Source: Variovorax atrisoli 110B
Lineage (GTDB): Bacteria; Pseudomonadota; Gammaproteobacteria; Burkholderiales; Burkholderiaceae_C
Assembly (NCBI RefSeq): GCF_000382045.1
Contig: NZ_KB907452.1
Coordinates: forward strand, 498,295-562,294
Length of the DNA: 64,000 nucleotides
Direction of reading: 5' to 3'
Of the stretch, positions 27,417 through 36,792 are shown one piece after another. A model generated the notes under the pieces. That model saw nothing but the letters and a program-made list of their open reading frames with translations. It ran no database searches and was not told where the DNA came from. Position 1 is the stretch's first letter. Each line of letters opens with the position of its first letter. The translations under genes were made by a program, and so were the position numbers.

Positions 27417-28462
27417 GCCTTCGCTCCTTCATGCGCCGGCCGCTGCACCAGCGTGCGCACCTGCGACCTGAACTCCGGCGACTGCAGCAGCATCACCACG
27501 AACACCACGCCCGCCTTCACCACCAGGTTGATCTCCGGCGGTACGCCCAGCGAGTAGATCGCGTAGGTCAGCGTCTGGATGATGAGCGCGCCGATCACGC
27601 TGCCCACGAGGCTGAAGCGTCCGCCGGTGAGCGCGGTGCCGCCCAGCGTCACCGCCAGGATCGCGTCGAGCTCGATGAGCTGGCCCGCGTTGTTGCCGTC
27701 CGCGCTCTTGACGTTGGAGCTGATGAGCAAGCCCGCCACGCCCGCGCAGGCGCCGCAGAACGCATAGGCGCCGACGATCAGCCGCCGCGCCTGCACGCCC
27801 GCCACGCGCGCCGCCGTCGGGTTGATGCCCACCGCCTGGATGAAGAGCCCCAGCGCCGTGCGCGTGATGGCCAGGTACAGCAGCACGAACACGGCCGCCA
27901 CGATGAACAGCGAGAACGGCAGCCCCAGCAGGTAGCCGCTGCCGAGGAAGAAGAAGGGCTTGTAGTAGATGGTGATGATCTGCCCGTCGGCGATCAGTTG
28001 CGCGATGCCGCGCCCCGCCACCATCAGGATCAGCGTCGCGATGATGGGCTGCATGCCCACCTTCGCCACCAGCAGGCCGTTCCACAGCCCGCACACCAGC
28101 GCGATGCCGATGGCCGCGAGGATCGCGAGCGGCATCGGAAAGCGGCTCGTGTCGCTGGAGACCGAGCCGCCGATCATCCAGGCCGCGAGCGCCGCCGCGA
28201 TGGCCACCACGGCGCCCACCGAGATGTCGATGCCGCGGGTGGCGATCACCAGGGTCATGCCGAGCGACACCAGCACCAGCGGCGCGGCGCGGTTGAGGAT
28301 GTCGACGAGGCTGCCGTAGAGATGGCCTTCGCGCCATTCGAGGTGCAGGAAGCTGGCGTTGAAGGCGGTGTTCACCGCCAGAAGGAGCAGCAGCGTGACG
28401 ATGGGCCACGCGAGGCGATGGCGCATCGCAGCCGCCAGGCGATTGTCTTCGGCGTTGGTCAT
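27413..28462 (-). CDS. ytfT: sugar ABC transporter permease, YtfT-like
   Basis: This is a 349-residue RbsC-family permease with TRGIDISVGAVVAIAAA and ELDAILAVTLGGTALTGG motifs. It is the partner of the following YjfF-like permease, to which it is translationally coupled. Together with YtfR (28629-30149) and YtfQ (34140-35105) it makes a complete importer, although the genes are interleaved with a second importer. A 166-base gap containing a palindromic repeat pair separates it from the YtfR gene upstream. Confidence 0.88.
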   Translation of the reverse strand: MTNAEDNRLAAAMRHRLAWPIVTLLLLLAVNTAFNASFLHLEWREGHLYGSLVDILNRAAPLVLVSLGMTLVIATRGIDISVGAVVAIAAALAAWMIGGSVSSDTSRFPMPLAILAAIGIALVCGLWNGLLVAKVGMQPIIATLILMVAGRGIAQLIADGQIITIYYKPFFFLGSGYLLGLPFSLFIVAAVFVLLYLAITRTALGLFIQAVGINPTAARVAGVQARRLIVGAYAFCGACAGVAGLLISSNVKSADGNNAGQLIELDAILAVTLGGTALTGGRFSLVGSVIGALIIQTLTYAIYSLGVPPEINLVVKAGVVFVVMLLQSPEFRSQVRTLVQRPAHEGAKA

Positions 28463-28490
28463 GAGAGTTGCTCCACCGAGGCGGTCTTGC

Positions 28491-28604
28491 CCCCTCTCCC
28501 GCTTGCGGGAGAGGGTTGGGGTGAGGGTGTGGCCTGAGCCGGAGTACCTTGCTTTTCAAAAGCCGATGCCCTCACCCTAGCCCTCTCCCGCAAGCGGGAG
28601 AGGG
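28491..28604. repeat. facing pair of a palindromic repeat (MITE-like)
   Basis: CCCCTCTCCCGCTTGCGGGAGAGGG (28491-28515), followed by a G-rich TTGGGGTGAGGG, recurs in inverted orientation at 28568-28604 as CCCTCACCC, TAG and the palindrome again. Each core is itself a self-complementary hairpin, and the two copies together form a larger cruciform with a spacer of about 38 bases. The sequence is typical of small mobile palindromes in proteobacteria. It sits inside the sugar operon between the YtfR and YtfT genes. Confidence 0.8.
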
Positions 28605-28628
28605 GACAACACGAAAACAGGGTCGCCA

Positions 28629-30149
28629 TCACGTCGCCGCAATCATTTCGTACACCTCATCCTCGGTCGAGCCGCCCGGCAGCTCGCCCACCTTCTTCCT
28701 GTCGCGCAGCACCACGATGCGATGCGCCACGCGCACCACCTCGCTCATCTCCGAGGAAATGAAGATCACCGCCATGCCGGCCTTCGCCAGCCGAAGGATC
28801 TCCTCCATGATCTCCTGCTTGGCCGCCACGTCGATGCCCCGCGTGGGCTCGTCGAGGATCAGCAGGCGCGGCTCGGTCGCGAGCCAGCGCGCGATCACGG
28901 CCTTCTGCTGGTTGCCGCCCGAGAGCAGCCCGATCGGTGTCTCGACGCTCGCGGTCTTGATGCCGAGCGACGCGACGAACTTCTCCGCCATCGCCGTCTG
29001 CTCCGCATGCGAGAGAAAGCGCCTGGTGCCCAGCCGTGCCTGCAGCGCCAGCGCGATGTTCTCGCGCACCGACAGCTCGGCGACGATGCCGTCCGTCTTG
29101 CGCTCCTCGGGGCACAGCGCCAGCCCTTCGCGGATCGCATCGGCCGGGTTCGAGAAGCTGAGGCTGCGGCCGTCGACCTTGAGCACGCCGCGGTCCGGCA
29201 TCTCCAGCCCGAACAGCAGCCGTGCGAGCTCGGTGCGGCCGGCGCCGAGCAGTCCCGCGATGCCGACGACCTCGCCCGCGCGCACGCGCAGGTCGGTCGC
29301 CTGCAGCTGGCCCGCCTGCCCCAGGCCCTCGATCTGGAGCAGCGCGGGGGCGGCCTCGTCGAACGAAGGCAGCGCGGCCGGCCTCGCCGACTGCGCAGCG
29401 AGCTCGCGCCCGAGCATCGCGGCGATCAGCGCCTGCGGCCCGAGATCGGCCGCCTTCCACTCGCCGATCCATGCGCCGTTGCGCAGCACGGTGATGCGGT
29501 CCGACACCGCGTACATCTGGTTCAGGAAGTGCGTCACGAAGACGATGGCCAACCCCTCGGCGCGCAGCCGCCGCAGCACGTCGAAGAGCTTCTCGACCTC
29601 GTCGTCGTCGAGGCTGGAAGTAGGCTCGTCGAGGATCAGCACCTTCGACGACACCCCCAGCGCCCGCGCGATGGCCACCATCTGCTGCACCGCCACCGAG
29701 TAGCTCGACAGCAGCCGGGTCACGTCGATGTCGAGCCCGATGCGCGCCAGCAGCTCCTCGGCGCGCCGGTTCACCGCGGCCCAGTCGATGCGGAAGCCCT
29801 GCGCCGCGCCCTTGCGCGGATAGCGCCCAGCGAACACGTTCTCCGCCACCGAAAGGTTCGGGCACAGGTTCACTTCCTGGTAGACGGTACTGATGCCCAG
29901 CTTCTGCGCCTCCAGCGGCGAATGCGCGCGGATCGGCTTGCCTTCGAGCAGCATCTCGCCGCCGCTGGACGGCAGCACGCCCGTGAGCACCTTGATCAGC
30001 GTCGACTTGCCCGCGCCGTTCTGCCCCATGAGCGCGTGGATCTCGCCCGGATAAAGATCGAGCCGGACGTCGCGCAGCACCGGGATGCCGCCGAACTGCT
30101 TGTGGATGCCCCTGAGCTGGAGAACGGGGCTGGCGCTTGCGTCTGCCAT
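28629..30149 (-). CDS. ytfR: sugar ABC transporter ATP-binding protein, YtfR-like
   Basis: This 506-residue protein has two ABC domains in tandem, as in RbsA/MglA. The first has Walker A GQNGAGKST and Walker B LILDEPTSS. The second has a degenerate Walker A in the LLGAGRTE style, [15 protein letters not shown] and [12 protein letters not shown]. It powers the YtfT/YjfF permease pair with the YtfQ binding protein. It starts ten bases after the GguB-like permease gene. The best substrates for this importer type are furanose sugars such as galactofuranose and L-arabinose. Confidence 0.9.
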   Translation of the reverse strand: MADASASPVLQLRGIHKQFGGIPVLRDVRLDLYPGEIHALMGQNGAGKSTLIKVLTGVLPSSGGEMLLEGKPIRAHSPLEAQKLGISTVYQEVNLCPNLSVAENVFAGRYPRKGAAQGFRIDWAAVNRRAEELLARIGLDIDVTRLLSSYSVAVQQMVAIARALGVSSKVLILDEPTSSLDDDEVEKLFDVLRRLRAEGLAIVFVTHFLNQMYAVSDRITVLRNGAWIGEWKAADLGPQALIAAMLGRELAAQSARPAALPSFDEAAPALLQIEGLGQAGQLQATDLRVRAGEVVGIAGLLGAGRTELARLLFGLEMPDRGVLKVDGRSLSFSNPADAIREGLALCPEERKTDGIVAELSVRENIALALQARLGTRRFLSHAEQTAMAEKFVASLGIKTASVETPIGLLSGGNQQKAVIARWLATEPRLLILDEPTRGIDVAAKQEIMEEILRLAKAGMAVIFISSEMSEVVRVAHRIVVLRDRKKVGELPGGSTEDEVYEMIAAT

Positions 30150-30159
30150 GTGCCGTGCT

Positions 30160-31377
30160 TCACTTGTTCTTGTTGTAGACGTCGATGAACACCGCGGCCA
30201 GCAGCACCAGTCCCTTGATGACCTGCTGGTAGTCGATGCCGATGCCCAGGATCGACATGCCGTTGTTCATCACGCCCATGATGAAGGCGCCGATCACCGC
30301 CCCCATCACCTTGCCCACCCCGCCCGAGGCGGAGGCGCCGCCGATGAAGCAGGCCGCGATCACGTCGAGCTCGAAGCCCAGGCCGGCCTTGGGCGTGGCT
30401 GTGTTGAGCCGCGCCGCGAACACGAGGCCAGCCAGCGCCGCGAGTGCGCCCATGTTCACGAAGGTGAGGAACGCGAGCCGCTGCGTCTTCACGCCAGACA
30501 GGCGCGCCGCCTTCTCGTTGCCGCCCAGCGCGTAGATGCGCCGGCCGACGGTGGTGCGGCTGGTGACGAAGTCGTACACCACGATCAGCACCGCCATCAC
30601 GATCAGCACGTTGGGCAGGCCCTTGTAGGTCGACAGCAGGTAGCTGAAGAACAGGATGATGGCCGCGAAGAACAGGTTCTTCACCAGGAAGAAGGCGTAG
30701 GGCTCCTGCTCCATGCCGTGCGCCGCCAGTTTGGCGCGCCCGCGCATCTTGAAGAACACCAGCGCCACGGCGGCCAGCGCGCCCACGATCAGCGAGGTGG
30801 TGCGGAAGGTGTCGCCGCCCAGCGGGTCGGGAATGAAGCCCGAGCTCAGCCGCTGGAATTCCACCGGGAACGGCCCCACCGACTGCCCCGCAAGCAGCGC
30901 CAGCGTCAGCCCCTTGAACACCAGCATGCCCGCGAGCGTGACGATGAACGACGGGATCTTGCGGAAGGCCACGAACCAGCCCTGCGCCGCGCCGATGACC
31001 GCGCCCGCGAGGATGCTCACCAGCGCTGTCGGCACGAAATGCCAGTCGTACTCCACCATCAGCACCGCAGCCAGCGCGCCGATGAAGCCGCACACCGAGC
31101 CCACCGACAGGTCGATGTGCCCCGCCACGATCACCAGCAGCATGCCCAGCGCCATGATGACCACGTAGCTGTTCTGCAGCAGCAGGTTGGTGAGGTTGAG
31201 CGGCCGCAGCAGCGTGCCGTCGGTCAGCACCTGGAACAGCACCATGATCGCGACCAGCGAGATCAGCATGCCGTACTCGCGCAGGTTGTTCTTCAGGAAA
31301 CCCGCGTGCAGCCGCGCCGCAGCCCCTTCCTGCGCCGGCACTGCCGGCTTCGCCACGTTGACTTCAGGATGCGACAT
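30160..31377 (-). CDS. gguB: multiple-sugar ABC transporter permease, GguB-like
   Basis: This 405-residue permease of the XylH/GguB type has more membrane segments than the RbsC-type proteins downstream. It carries [15 protein letters not shown] and a late [20 protein letters not shown]. It forms the second importer with the GguA-like ATPase, whose gene overlaps it by 14 bases, and the ChvE-like binding protein. Expected substrates are glucose, galactose, arabinose and xylose. The ATG at 31377 is the only good start before the first hydrophobic segment. Confidence 0.9.
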   Translation of the reverse strand: MSHPEVNVAKPAVPAQEGAAARLHAGFLKNNLREYGMLISLVAIMVLFQVLTDGTLLRPLNLTNLLLQNSYVVIMALGMLLVIVAGHIDLSVGSVCGFIGALAAVLMVEYDWHFVPTALVSILAGAVIGAAQGWFVAFRKIPSFIVTLAGMLVFKGLTLALLAGQSVGPFPVEFQRLSSGFIPDPLGGDTFRTTSLIVGALAAVALVFFKMRGRAKLAAHGMEQEPYAFFLVKNLFFAAIILFFSYLLSTYKGLPNVLIVMAVLIVVYDFVTSRTTVGRRIYALGGNEKAARLSGVKTQRLAFLTFVNMGALAALAGLVFAARLNTATPKAGLGFELDVIAACFIGGASASGGVGKVMGAVIGAFIMGVMNNGMSILGIGIDYQQVIKGLVLLAAVFIDVYNKNK

Positions 31378-32935
31378 GGACGGAACTCCCTGAACTCACG
31401 ATGGCATGCATGATGCGCTCCTGCGAGGCTTCTGCAGCCGGAAACTCGGCGACGAAGCGCCCCTCGTTCATCACGTAGATGCGGTCGCACATGCCGAGCA
31501 GCTCCGGCAGTTCGGAAGAAATCATGAGAATGCCCTTGCCCTCGCTGGCAAGCCTGTCGATGATGGTGTAGATCTCGTACTTGGCGCCCACGTCGATGCC
31601 GCGCGTGGGCTCGTCGAGGATCAGCAGTTCGGGCTTCGTGAAGAGCCACTTGCTCAGCACCACCTTCTGCTGGTTGCCGCCTGAGAGGTTGACCACCAGC
31701 TGCTCGATGCCCGAGCAGCGGATGTTGAGCGCCTTGCGGTACTCGTTGGCCACCTTGAACTCGCGCCCGTGGTCGATCACCGATCTGTCGGCGATCGCAT
31801 CGAGGTTCGCGAGGCTGATGTTCTTGCGGATGTCTTCCTCCAGCACCAGCCCGAGGCCCTTGCGGTCTTCGGTGACGTAGGCGATGCCATGGTCGATGGC
31901 CTTGCGCACCGTGCTCACGTCCACCGGCTTGCCGTGCATGAACACCGAGCCGCTGATGCGCTGGCCGTAGGAGCGGCCGAAGATGCTCATCGCCAGCTCG
32001 GTTCGGCCCGCGCCCATGAGGCCCGCGATGCCGACGATCTCGCCCTGGCGCACGTCCAGGCTCACGCCCTTGATCTGCTCGCGGTCGGCGTGCAGCGCGT
32101 GGTGCACGCGCCAGTCGCGCACCTCGAACACGGTGCTGCCGATCTTCGGGTCGCGCTGCGGATAGCGGTGCGCCATGTCGCGTCCCACCATGCCGCGGAT
32201 GATGCGGTCCTCGCTGATCGGCTGGCCGCGGCAGTCCATGGTCTCCACGGTCGCGCCGTCGCGCAGCACGGTGATGGCGTCGGCCACCTTGGCGATCTCG
32301 TTGAGCTTGTGCGAGATGAGGATCGACGCGATGCCCTGGCGCTTGAGTTCCAGCAGCAGCATCAGCAGCGCGTCGCTGTCGTTCTCGTTGAGGCTGGCGG
32401 TGGGCTCGTCGAGGATCAGCAGCTTCACCTCCTTGGCCAGCGCCTTCGCGATCTCGACGAGCTGCTGCTTGCCCACGCCCAGGTCGGTCACCAGCGTGGT
32501 GGGCGGCTCCTTCAGGCCTACCTTGGCGAGCAGCTCGCGCGTCTTCGCATAGGCGGCGAACCAGTCGATCACGCCGGCGCCGTTGGCAAGCTCGTTGCCG
32601 AGGAAGATGTTCTCGGCGATGGACAGCAGCGGCACCAGCGCCAGCTCCTGGTGGATGATGATGATGCCGAGCTTCTCGCTGTCGGCGATGCCCCTGAAGC
32701 GGCGCTCCTCGCCCTCGAAGAAGATCTCGCCGGTGTAGGAGTCGCACGGGTAGACGCCGCTCAATACCTTCATGAGCGTCGACTTGCCCGCGCCGTTCTC
32801 CCCGACCACCGCGTGGATCTCCCCCGCGCGCACGCTGAGGTTGACGTTGCTCAGCGCCTTCACGCCGGGGAACGTCTTCGTGATGCCGCGCATCTCCAGG
32901 ATGGCGGCATCGGCAGTGCGACCGTGCACGCTCAC
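31364..32935 (-). CDS. gguA: multiple-sugar ABC transporter ATP-binding protein, GguA-like
   Basis: This is a 523-residue tandem ATPase. The first domain has Walker [25 protein letters not shown] and [11 protein letters not shown]. The second domain has [23 protein letters not shown] and [13 protein letters not shown]. The start is a GTG at 32935 that overlaps the chvE stop codon (GTGA), so translation is coupled to the binding-protein gene. A second GTG at 32929 is possible. It energises the GguB permease. The two-importer operon has two different tandem ATPases, which are clearly distinct in sequence. Confidence 0.9.
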   Translation of the reverse strand: MSVHGRTADAAILEMRGITKTFPGVKALSNVNLSVRAGEIHAVVGENGAGKSTLMKVLSGVYPCDSYTGEIFFEGEERRFRGIADSEKLGIIIIHQELALVPLLSIAENIFLGNELANGAGVIDWFAAYAKTRELLAKVGLKEPPTTLVTDLGVGKQQLVEIAKALAKEVKLLILDEPTASLNENDSDALLMLLLELKRQGIASILISHKLNEIAKVADAITVLRDGATVETMDCRGQPISEDRIIRGMVGRDMAHRYPQRDPKIGSTVFEVRDWRVHHALHADREQIKGVSLDVRQGEIVGIAGLMGAGRTELAMSIFGRSYGQRISGSVFMHGKPVDVSTVRKAIDHGIAYVTEDRKGLGLVLEEDIRKNISLANLDAIADRSVIDHGREFKVANEYRKALNIRCSGIEQLVVNLSGGNQQKVVLSKWLFTKPELLILDEPTRGIDVGAKYEIYTIIDRLASEGKGILMISSELPELLGMCDRIYVMNEGRFVAEFPAAEASQERIMHAIVSSGSSVHVAS

Positions 32936-34002
32936 TTGATCTGGCTTTCCTTGTAGTAGCCGCTGTCGACCAGCACCTGCTTCCAGTTCGACGCATCCAC
33001 GCTCACGGGCTTGAGCAGGTACGAGGGCACGACCTTGATGCCGTTGTTGTAGGTCTTGGTGTCGTTCACCTCGGGCGTCTTGCCCGAGAGCATCGCGTCC
33101 ACCATCGCCACCGTCACCTTGGCCAGCTCGCGCGTGTCCTTGAACACGGTGGAAGTCTGCTCCTTGCGCAGGATCGACTTGATCGAAGGAATCTCGGCGT
33201 CCTGCCCCGTGACCACCGGCATCGGCTGCGAGGCCGAGCCGTAGCCCACGCCCTTGAGCGACGACAGGATGCCGATCGAAAGGCCGTCGTACGGCGACAG
33301 CACCGCATCGACGCGGTCCTTGGTGTAGAAGGCCGACAGCAGGTTGTCCATGCGCGCCTGCGCCACGGCGCCGTCCCAGCGCAGCGTGCCGACCTTGTCC
33401 ATTCCCATCTGCTTGCTGCGCACCACCAGCTTGCCGCTCTTGATGTAGGGGTCGAGCACCGACATCGCGCCGTTGTAGAAGAAGAAGGCGTTGTTGTCGT
33501 CGGGCGAGCCGCCGAAGAGCTCGATGTTGAACGGACCCTTGCCGCCCTTCAGGTCGAGCGACTTCTCGATCGACTGCGCCTGCAGCACACCCACCTGGAA
33601 GTTGTCGAAGGTGGCGTAGTAGTCGACGTTCTTCGAGCCCTTGATGAGCCGGTCGTAGGCGATGACCTTCACGCCCTTGTCGGCCGCCTTCTGCAGCACG
33701 TCCGACAGCGTGGTCCCGTCGATGGCGGCGATGACCAGCACCTTCGAGCCCTTGGTCACCATGTTCTCGATCTGCGCGAGCTGGTTGGGGATGTCGTCTT
33801 CGGCGTACTGCAGGTCGGTCTTGTAGCCCTTGTCCTTGAAGTACTTGACCATGTTGGCGCCGTCCGCGATCCATCGCGCCGACGACTTGGTGGGCATGGA
33901 AATGGCGATCAGGCCCTTGTCCTGCGCGCTGGCCAGCGGCGAGAAGCCGACGATGGCCAGTGCGACGCCTGCGAGCGATGCCTTGAGGAAGTTGCGTTTC
34001 AT
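32932..34002 (-). CDS. chvE: multiple-sugar periplasmic binding protein, ChvE-like
   Basis: This 356-residue protein has a signal peptide ([27 protein letters not shown]) and the type I periplasmic-binding fold ([57 protein letters not shown]). These segments look like ChvE of Agrobacterium and SbpA of Azospirillum, which bind arabinose, galactose, glucose and xylose. ChvE also signals to chemoreceptors and VirA in Agrobacterium; nothing here shows that. It is the receptor for GguAB and follows the YtfQ-type receptor gene across a repeat-containing gap. Confidence 0.92.
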   Translation of the reverse strand: MKRNFLKASLAGVALAIVGFSPLASAQDKGLIAISMPTKSSARWIADGANMVKYFKDKGYKTDLQYAEDDIPNQLAQIENMVTKGSKVLVIAAIDGTTLSDVLQKAADKGVKVIAYDRLIKGSKNVDYYATFDNFQVGVLQAQSIEKSLDLKGGKGPFNIELFGGSPDDNNAFFFYNGAMSVLDPYIKSGKLVVRSKQMGMDKVGTLRWDGAVAQARMDNLLSAFYTKDRVDAVLSPYDGLSIGILSSLKGVGYGSASQPMPVVTGQDAEIPSIKSILRKEQTSTVFKDTRELAKVTVAMVDAMLSGKTPEVNDTKTYNNGIKVVPSYLLKPVSVDASNWKQVLVDSGYYKESQIK

Positions 34003-34040
34003 GTTCGATCCGTTTTTTTCGATGGGTGCTGTATCTTTTC

Positions 34041-34134
34041 CAGGAACACCGCGGAACCGGCTTCGCCGGGCCGCAGGTGTTGCCCCCGGCGAGGGGGTTG
34101 GCGAAGCGGACACGAAGTGCCGCGCAGCCTGGGG
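34041..34134 (-). repeat. interspersed intergenic repeat, copy B
   Basis: Read on the minus strand this is CCCCAGGCTGCGCGGCACTTC, GTGTCC, GCTTCGCCAACCCCC, GCCGGGGGCAACACC, TGCGGCCCGGCGAAGCCGG and TTCCGCGGTGTTCCTGG. It is the best partner of copy A at 14036-14122. It fills most of the 137-base gap between the YtfQ and ChvE genes, inside the operon. Confidence 0.75.
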
Positions 34135-34139
34135 AGTAC

Positions 34140-35105
34140 TCAATACTTCCGGTTGGGAAACTCTTTGGCTGCGACTTCCATGGGGAAGATGCTCTCGACC
34201 GTCACGATGCGCTTGGGCAGCGTCTTGCCGTCCTTGATGTCCTTCACCGCCTGCATCAGCTGCGGGCCGAGCAGCGGGCTGCACTCAACCGACACGTTGA
34301 GCTTGCCGGCGATCATGGCCTCGAAGGCGCCCTTCACGCCGTCGATGGAGATGATCACGATGTCCTTCGCGGGCTTCAGGCCGGCTTCCTCGATGGCCTG
34401 GATGGCGCCGATGGCCATGTCGTCGTTGTGCGCGTAGAGAACGTTGATCTTCTTGCCCTCGGCCTTCAGGAAGGCCTCCATCACCTCCTTGCCCTTGGCG
34501 CGCGTGAAGTCGCCGGTCTGCGAGCGGATGATCTTGAACTTCGGGTCGGCCTTGATGATTTCCTCGAAGCCCTTCTTGCGGTCGATGGCCGGTGCCGAGC
34601 CCACGGTGCCCTGCAGCTCGACGATGTTCACGTCGCCCTTCTGGTCCTTCATCTTCTCCACCAGCCAGCGGCCGGCCTTGCGGCCTTCCTCGGTGAAGTC
34701 GGAGCCCATGAAGGTCACGTAGAGCGAGTCGTCCTTGGTGTTGACGGAGCGGTCGGTCAGCACCACCGGAATCTTCGCGGCCTTGGCCTCGCGCAGCACG
34801 GTCTCCCAGCCCGACTCGACCACCGGCGAGAAGGCGATCACGTCCACCTTCTGGGCGATGTACGAGCGGATGGCCTTGATCTGGTTCTCCTGCTTCTGCT
34901 GCGCGTCGGAGAACTTGAGCTCGATGCCGGCGTCCTTGGCGGACGACTTGATCGACTCGGTGTTGGCGGTGCGCCATTCGCTCTCGGCGCCCACCTGCGC
35001 GAAGCCGAGCACCAGCTTCTTCTGCGCGAGCACGGAAGCGGGCAGCAGTCCGCCGAGCGCGGCGGCAGCCAGGGCGGTGTTGAGGGTGCGGCGATTCATG
35101 GTCAT
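34140..35105 (-). CDS. ytfQ: galactofuranose/arabinose-type periplasmic binding protein, YtfQ-like
   Basis: This 321-residue protein has a signal peptide ([18 protein letters not shown]). [24 protein letters not shown] and [33 protein letters not shown] are close to E. coli YtfQ, which binds galactofuranose and, in homologues, L-arabinofuranose. AAGGAGA precedes the ATG at 35105 at good spacing. It is the second gene of the operon, after the semialdehyde dehydrogenase and separated from its cognate ATPase by three genes of the other importer. Confidence 0.92.
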   Translation of the reverse strand: MTMNRRTLNTALAAAALGGLLPASVLAQKKLVLGFAQVGAESEWRTANTESIKSSAKDAGIELKFSDAQQKQENQIKAIRSYIAQKVDVIAFSPVVESGWETVLREAKAAKIPVVLTDRSVNTKDDSLYVTFMGSDFTEEGRKAGRWLVEKMKDQKGDVNIVELQGTVGSAPAIDRKKGFEEIIKADPKFKIIRSQTGDFTRAKGKEVMEAFLKAEGKKINVLYAHNDDMAIGAIQAIEEAGLKPAKDIVIISIDGVKGAFEAMIAGKLNVSVECSPLLGPQLMQAVKDIKDGKTLPKRIVTVESIFPMEVAAKEFPNRKY

Positions 35106-35182
35106 GGGAATGTCTCCTTCTTGATGTTTCCGAGGATTTGCCTGTCGGCGTTGGCTGTTGACGTACTGAAACCCCATCCGGC

Positions 35183-36637
35183 TCAGGCCAGCATGTAGCC
35201 GGTCTTGACCGTCGTGTAGAACTCCGCGGCGTGGCGCCCTTGTTCGCGCGGCCCGTAGCCCGACCCCTTGCGGCCGCCGAAGGGCACGTGGAAGTCCACC
35301 CCCGCGGTCGGCAGATTGACCATCGTCATGCCGACCACGGCATGGCGCCTGAAATGCATCGCGTGCTTCAGCGAGTTGGTGCAGATGCCGGCGCACAGGC
35401 CGAATGGCGTGTCGTTGCACAGCGCGAGCGCCTCGTCGTAGTCGTCGGCGCGCAGCACGCAGGCCAGCGGGCCGAAGATCTCCTCGCGCGCGATGCGGTG
35501 CGAGGGCTTCGCGAGGAAGAGCGCGGGGCTCATGTAGTGGCCGGTGGTGGCGCGCTCCAGCGCCTCGCCGCCCCACACGTGCTCGGCGCCCTCCTCGCGT
35601 GCGGTGTCGACCCAGGCGAGGTCCTGCGCGAGGCGTTCTTCGTCGACCACGGGGCCGATGTCGACGCCGCGCTCCAGCGCGTGGCCGATCTTGAGCGTCT
35701 TCAGCCGCTGGCGCAGCTTCGCCACGAAGGCGTCGTGCACCGCCGACTCGACGATGAGCCGGCTCGAGGCCGTGCAGCGCTGGCCGGCGGAGAAATACGC
35801 GCCCTGCACCGCGCAATCGACGGCGCGGTCGAGGTCGGCATCGGCCAGCACCACGAGCGCGTTCTTGCCGCCGGTCTCCAGCTGCACCTTGGCGCGGCGA
35901 GCGGCCGCAGCCTGCAGGATGCGCTCGCCGTTGGCCATGGAGCCCGTGAAGCTCAAAGCATCGACCAGCGGGCTGTCGACCAGCGCCTGCCCCGCTTCGC
36001 GGCCGCTGCCCATCACCAGGTTGAATGCGCCGGCCGGCAACGCGGCGCGGCTGATGATCTCGGCCAGCGCCCAGCCGCAGCCCGACACCAGCTCGGCCGG
36101 CTTGAACACCACGCTGTTGCCGTGGGCCAGCGCGGGCGCGATCTTCCATGCGGGCACCACGAAGGGCGAGTTCCACGGGGTGATGAGGCCCACCACGCCC
36201 ACCGGCTCGCGCGTGACGTCGACCTGCACCCCCGCGCGAACCGAGGCCACGTTCTCGCCGCCACCGCCGCGCAGTGCTTCTCCGGCGAAGAACTTGAAGA
36301 TCTGGCCGGCGCGGGCCACCTCGGCCACCGCCTCCGTCAGCGTCTTGCCCTCCTCGCGCGCCAGCAGCATGCCCAGGTCGTCCTTGCGCGCGAGCAGCTC
36401 GGTGCCGATGCGGTCGAGCACGTCGGCGCGCCGCTGCGGCGTGCTGTGGCTCCAGTGGGGAAAGGCCTCGGTGGCGGCGCGGATGGCCGCCTCCGCCTGG
36501 CGGCGATCAGCACGTGCGTACTCGGCCACCACCTCGCTGGTGTCCGAGGGATTGGCGCTCACACCGGTGGTCGCGCTGGTTTCCCAGCGGCCGTTGATGT
36601 ACTGCCGCACGTTCTGATGAAGCTCGCCGTGGATCAC
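35183..36637 (-). CDS. aldehyde dehydrogenase, probable 2-oxoglutarate semialdehyde dehydrogenase
   Basis: This is a 484-residue NAD(P)-dependent enzyme of the ALDH superfamily. The substrate-fold motif is VGLITPWNSPFVVPAWKIAPALAHGN. The general-base Glu lies in QLETGGKN and the catalytic Cys288 in FSAGQRCTASSR. EEIFGPLACVL and PFGGRKGSGYGPREQG are also present. In this operon it should oxidise 2-oxoglutarate semialdehyde to 2-oxoglutarate, the end of the non-phosphorylative pentose route. The start is a GTG at 36637 without a clear ribosome-binding site, so the N-terminus may be a few codons off. It heads the operon and is divergent from a LysR gene. Confidence 0.88.
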   Translation of the reverse strand: MIHGELHQNVRQYINGRWETSATTGVSANPSDTSEVVAEYARADRRQAEAAIRAATEAFPHWSHSTPQRRADVLDRIGTELLARKDDLGMLLAREEGKTLTEAVAEVARAGQIFKFFAGEALRGGGGENVASVRAGVQVDVTREPVGVVGLITPWNSPFVVPAWKIAPALAHGNSVVFKPAELVSGCGWALAEIISRAALPAGAFNLVMGSGREAGQALVDSPLVDALSFTGSMANGERILQAAAARRAKVQLETGGKNALVVLADADLDRAVDCAVQGAYFSAGQRCTASSRLIVESAVHDAFVAKLRQRLKTLKIGHALERGVDIGPVVDEERLAQDLAWVDTAREEGAEHVWGGEALERATTGHYMSPALFLAKPSHRIAREEIFGPLACVLRADDYDEALALCNDTPFGLCAGICTNSLKHAMHFRRHAVVGMTMVNLPTAGVDFHVPFGGRKGSGYGPREQGRHAAEFYTTVKTGYMLA

Positions 36638-36696
36638 CGCAGGCCTGGACCTTGTCTCTTTTGTTATTGGAGTGTCCGAAGTCTAGGAACAGATTT

Positions 36697-36738
36697 GATA
36701 TCGATCCAATCGTTTTTTAAGCAAAATAGATATCGATC
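36697..36738. promoter_or_regulatory. tandem GATATCGATC motifs, probable LysR binding region
   Basis: GATATCGATC occurs twice, at 36697-36706 and 36729-36738, exactly 32 bases apart (about three helical turns). The first copy lies within TTGATATCGATCCAA, an imperfect palindrome. The 155-base region between the operon head and the divergent LysR gene is AT-rich compared with its surroundings. A one-mismatch copy, GATATCAATC, lies at 38641-38650 in the other divergent promoter of this sugar locus. Confidence 0.55.
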
Positions 36739-36792
36739 GCCGGATTCTGGAAAACCCGATCAGTCCTTTGTTTGAACAAGAGCTTCGGAGAC

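Noticed and set aside
28491..28604. Palindromic repeat pair considered as a CRISPR fragment.
   Set aside because: There are only two copies, in opposite orientation, each self-complementary, with no regular spacers or cas genes.
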